Of a stretch of DNA of 64,000 bases, positions 62,690 through 64,000 are shown piece by piece. Made by a program: the position numbers and the translations under genes. Each line of letters begins with the position of its first letter. Positions within the stretch are counted from its first letter, which is position 1. The DNA is from Neptuniibacter victor (lineage in GTDB: Bacteria; Pseudomonadota; Gammaproteobacteria; Pseudomonadales; Balneatricaceae), in NCBI GenBank assembly GCA_027943745.1, contig AP025763.1, positions 1,612,001-1,676,000 of the forward strand, given 5' to 3'. The notes beneath the pieces were generated by a model that was not told where the DNA came from, made no database searches, and saw nothing but the letters and a program-made list of their open reading frames with translations.

Positions 62690-64000
62690 ATGAATAATTT
62701 TAATAAAATAACTGAATCTTTGAATGATGAAGAATTAAATCAAGAGAATAAAGAATGGTCGGATTCTCTTGATGATGTTGTCTATTCACAGGGCGCTCAG
62801 CGTGGTCGCGATATATTAAGAATGCTACAAAGTTCTTTACTCGATAAAAATATTGGGCTTATAGATGCTACGTTAAATACTCCCTATAGAAATACAATTC
62901 CTGTTAATGAACAAGCTCATTATGTTGGTAATCCTGAATTAGAAAGGAAAGTAGAAAACATTATCCGTTGGAATGCTTTAGCAATGGTTGTCAGTGCTAA
63001 TGATAAAGGAACGGGTGTGGGCGGTCATATTGCCACTTATCAATCTGCAGCGACCATGCTCGAGGTTGGTTTTAATCACTTTTTTAAAAATAAAAAAGAT
63101 AACTATGGTGGTGATCAATTATTGATGCAAGCACATGCAGCGCCAGGTATTTATGCGCGTGCGTATTTAGAAGGGCGTCTGAGTGATGCTCAACTTTCTA
63201 ATTTTCGTCGAGAATTGCAAGAGGGTGGAGGCTTAAGCTCTTATCCCCATCCTCGTCGGATGCCAGATTTTTGGCAAGGGCCGACCGCCTCAATGGGGTT
63301 ATCTACACCATCCGCAATCTATCAAGCTCGTTTTATGAAGTATCTTGAAAAGCGTGGGTTGAAAGATACCAATAGTGGGAAAATTTGGTGCTTTATTGGT
63401 GACGGTGAATCCGATGAGCCAGAGGTACTTGGCACGATCAACATGGCAACCCGAGATAATCTCGATAATCTTGTAATGGTTATTAACTGTAATTTACAGC
63501 GTTTGGATGGTCCAGTACGTGGTAACGGCAAGATTATTCAAGAGTTAGAACGTAATTACCGGGGTGCAGGTTGGAATGTCATCAAGGTGATCTGGGGAAG
63601 TGAATGGGATGAACTATTCTCGCGTGATCACGATGGAGCGCTTCAAGATAGAATGGACAGAGCTGTAGATGGTGATTATCAGTTCTATACCGTTTCAGAT
63701 GGCCCTAGTGTTAGAGATCACTGGACAGAAGGTGATCCGCGCTTAGAAGAGCTAATGAAAACGCTTAGTGATGAGCAGATTCGCTGTATAAAACGTGGCG
63801 GGCAAGATCGTCAAAAGATCTTCAGTGCATTTTCTAAGGCCTCCGAAGAAACAGGGCGCCCAACCGTTATTCTTATGAAGACGGTTAAGGGTGATGGTAT
63901 GGGGGCCAGCGCAGAAGGGCAAAATACAAGTCATCAGAAGAAGCAGTTGACTGCTGATGAGCGTATTGAAATTGGTCGTCGTTTTGAAATCCCTCTAAGT
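62690..64000 (+). CDS. mdeB: Pyruvate-dehydrogenase-E1-like 2-oxobutyrate dehydrogenase (3' end outside window)
   Basis: Homodimeric E1 of the AceE family, open to the right edge (437 codons seen). NPELERKVENIIRWNA, GGHIATYQSAATMLEVGFNH, GIYARAYLEGRLS and the ThDP loop FIGDGESDEPEV with NCNLQRLDGPV are clear. The N-terminal region differs from E. coli AceE. In P. putida mdeB, an E1 for 2-oxobutyrate, sits beside mdeA; the same link is likely here. A housekeeping aceE cannot be excluded from the fragment. Confidence 0.88.
   Translation, partial: MNNFNKITESLNDEELNQENKEWSDSLDDVVYSQGAQRGRDILRMLQSSLLDKNIGLIDATLNTPYRNTIPVNEQAHYVGNPELERKVENIIRWNALAMVVSANDKGTGVGGHIATYQSAATMLEVGFNHFFKNKKDNYGGDQLLMQAHAAPGIYARAYLEGRLSDAQLSNFRRELQEGGGLSSYPHPRRMPDFWQGPTASMGLSTPSAIYQARFMKYLEKRGLKDTNSGKIWCFIGDGESDEPEVLGTINMATRDNLDNLVMVINCNLQRLDGPVRGNGKIIQELERNYRGAGWNVIKVIWGSEWDELFSRDHDGALQDRMDRAVDGDYQFYTVSDGPSVRDHWTEGDPRLEELMKTLSDEQIRCIKRGGQDRQKIFSAFSKASEETGRPTVILMKTVKGDGMGASAEGQNTSHQKKQLTADERIEIGRRFEIPLS

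Overview
The window looks like a chromosomal stretch of a marine gammaproteobacterium of the Oceanospirillales type (Marinomonas, Neptunomonas or Amphritea relatives). The reasons are moderate G+C, a Pseudomonas-like block nadK / phosphoesterase / rhomboid / DUF1315 / DUF2797 / pepN, glutamyl-tRNA synthetase of the gammaproteobacterial type, many c-di-GMP proteins and typical housekeeping genes (dusA, dgkA, purEK, htpX, alaA, msrB, syd, ribE). The genus is an inference; no rRNA is present.

Layout. 1-10670: a PAS-GGDEF-EAL protein cut by the left edge, a tandem HAD phosphatase, dusA-tal, dgkA, gltX and a CHASE-GGDEF-EAL protein. 10786-10861: tRNA-Ala(GGC), whose 3' end is the attachment site of an 11.3-kb integrative element (10849-22126). 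It carries a P4-type integrase, an AlpA-like regulator, three unrecognised genes, a complete type I restriction-modification system (hsdM-hsdS-hsdR) and, at its far end, a Zn-finger/RES-domain protein paired with a multi-pass membrane protein. The RES/membrane pair is the best candidate here for an undescribed defence or toxin module. A 160-bp remnant that looks like the left end of a second P4-like element lies between attR and purK.

22298-37430: purEK; an SbtA-type bicarbonate transporter with a small membrane protein and a divergent LysR regulator with clear palindromic operators; azlCD; htpX; alaA; msrB-tag; a YajG lipoprotein and syd. 37431-38925: ten tRNA genes, five Asp(GTC) alternating with five Val(TAC), in a long-short-long-short-long repeat pattern. 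The long units hold a 79-bp decayed tRNA-Asp, and one further decayed tRNA-Asp fills an expected slot.

39109-53715: a diguanylate cyclase, a 28-residue acidic small ORF, a PLP desulfhydrase-like enzyme, the nadK-pepN block, a hemerythrin behind a perfect FNR/ANR box, another diguanylate cyclase, ribE and a YfcH-like epimerase.

54192-64000 is a methionine/sulfur amino-acid catabolism locus resembling Pseudomonas putida mdeR-mdeA-mdeB: an Lrp regulator, methionine gamma-lyase, a TyrR-like regulator, a second Cys/Met-family PLP enzyme, an OsmC-family protein, a polar amino-acid ABC transporter and a pyruvate-dehydrogenase-E1-like protein cut by the right edge. The likely logic is uptake of methionine (or a related sulfur amino acid), elimination to methanethiol, ammonia and 2-oxobutyrate, then oxidation of 2-oxobutyrate by the E1-like enzyme. 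The E1 gene has a terminator hairpin inside its own leader, suggesting attenuation.
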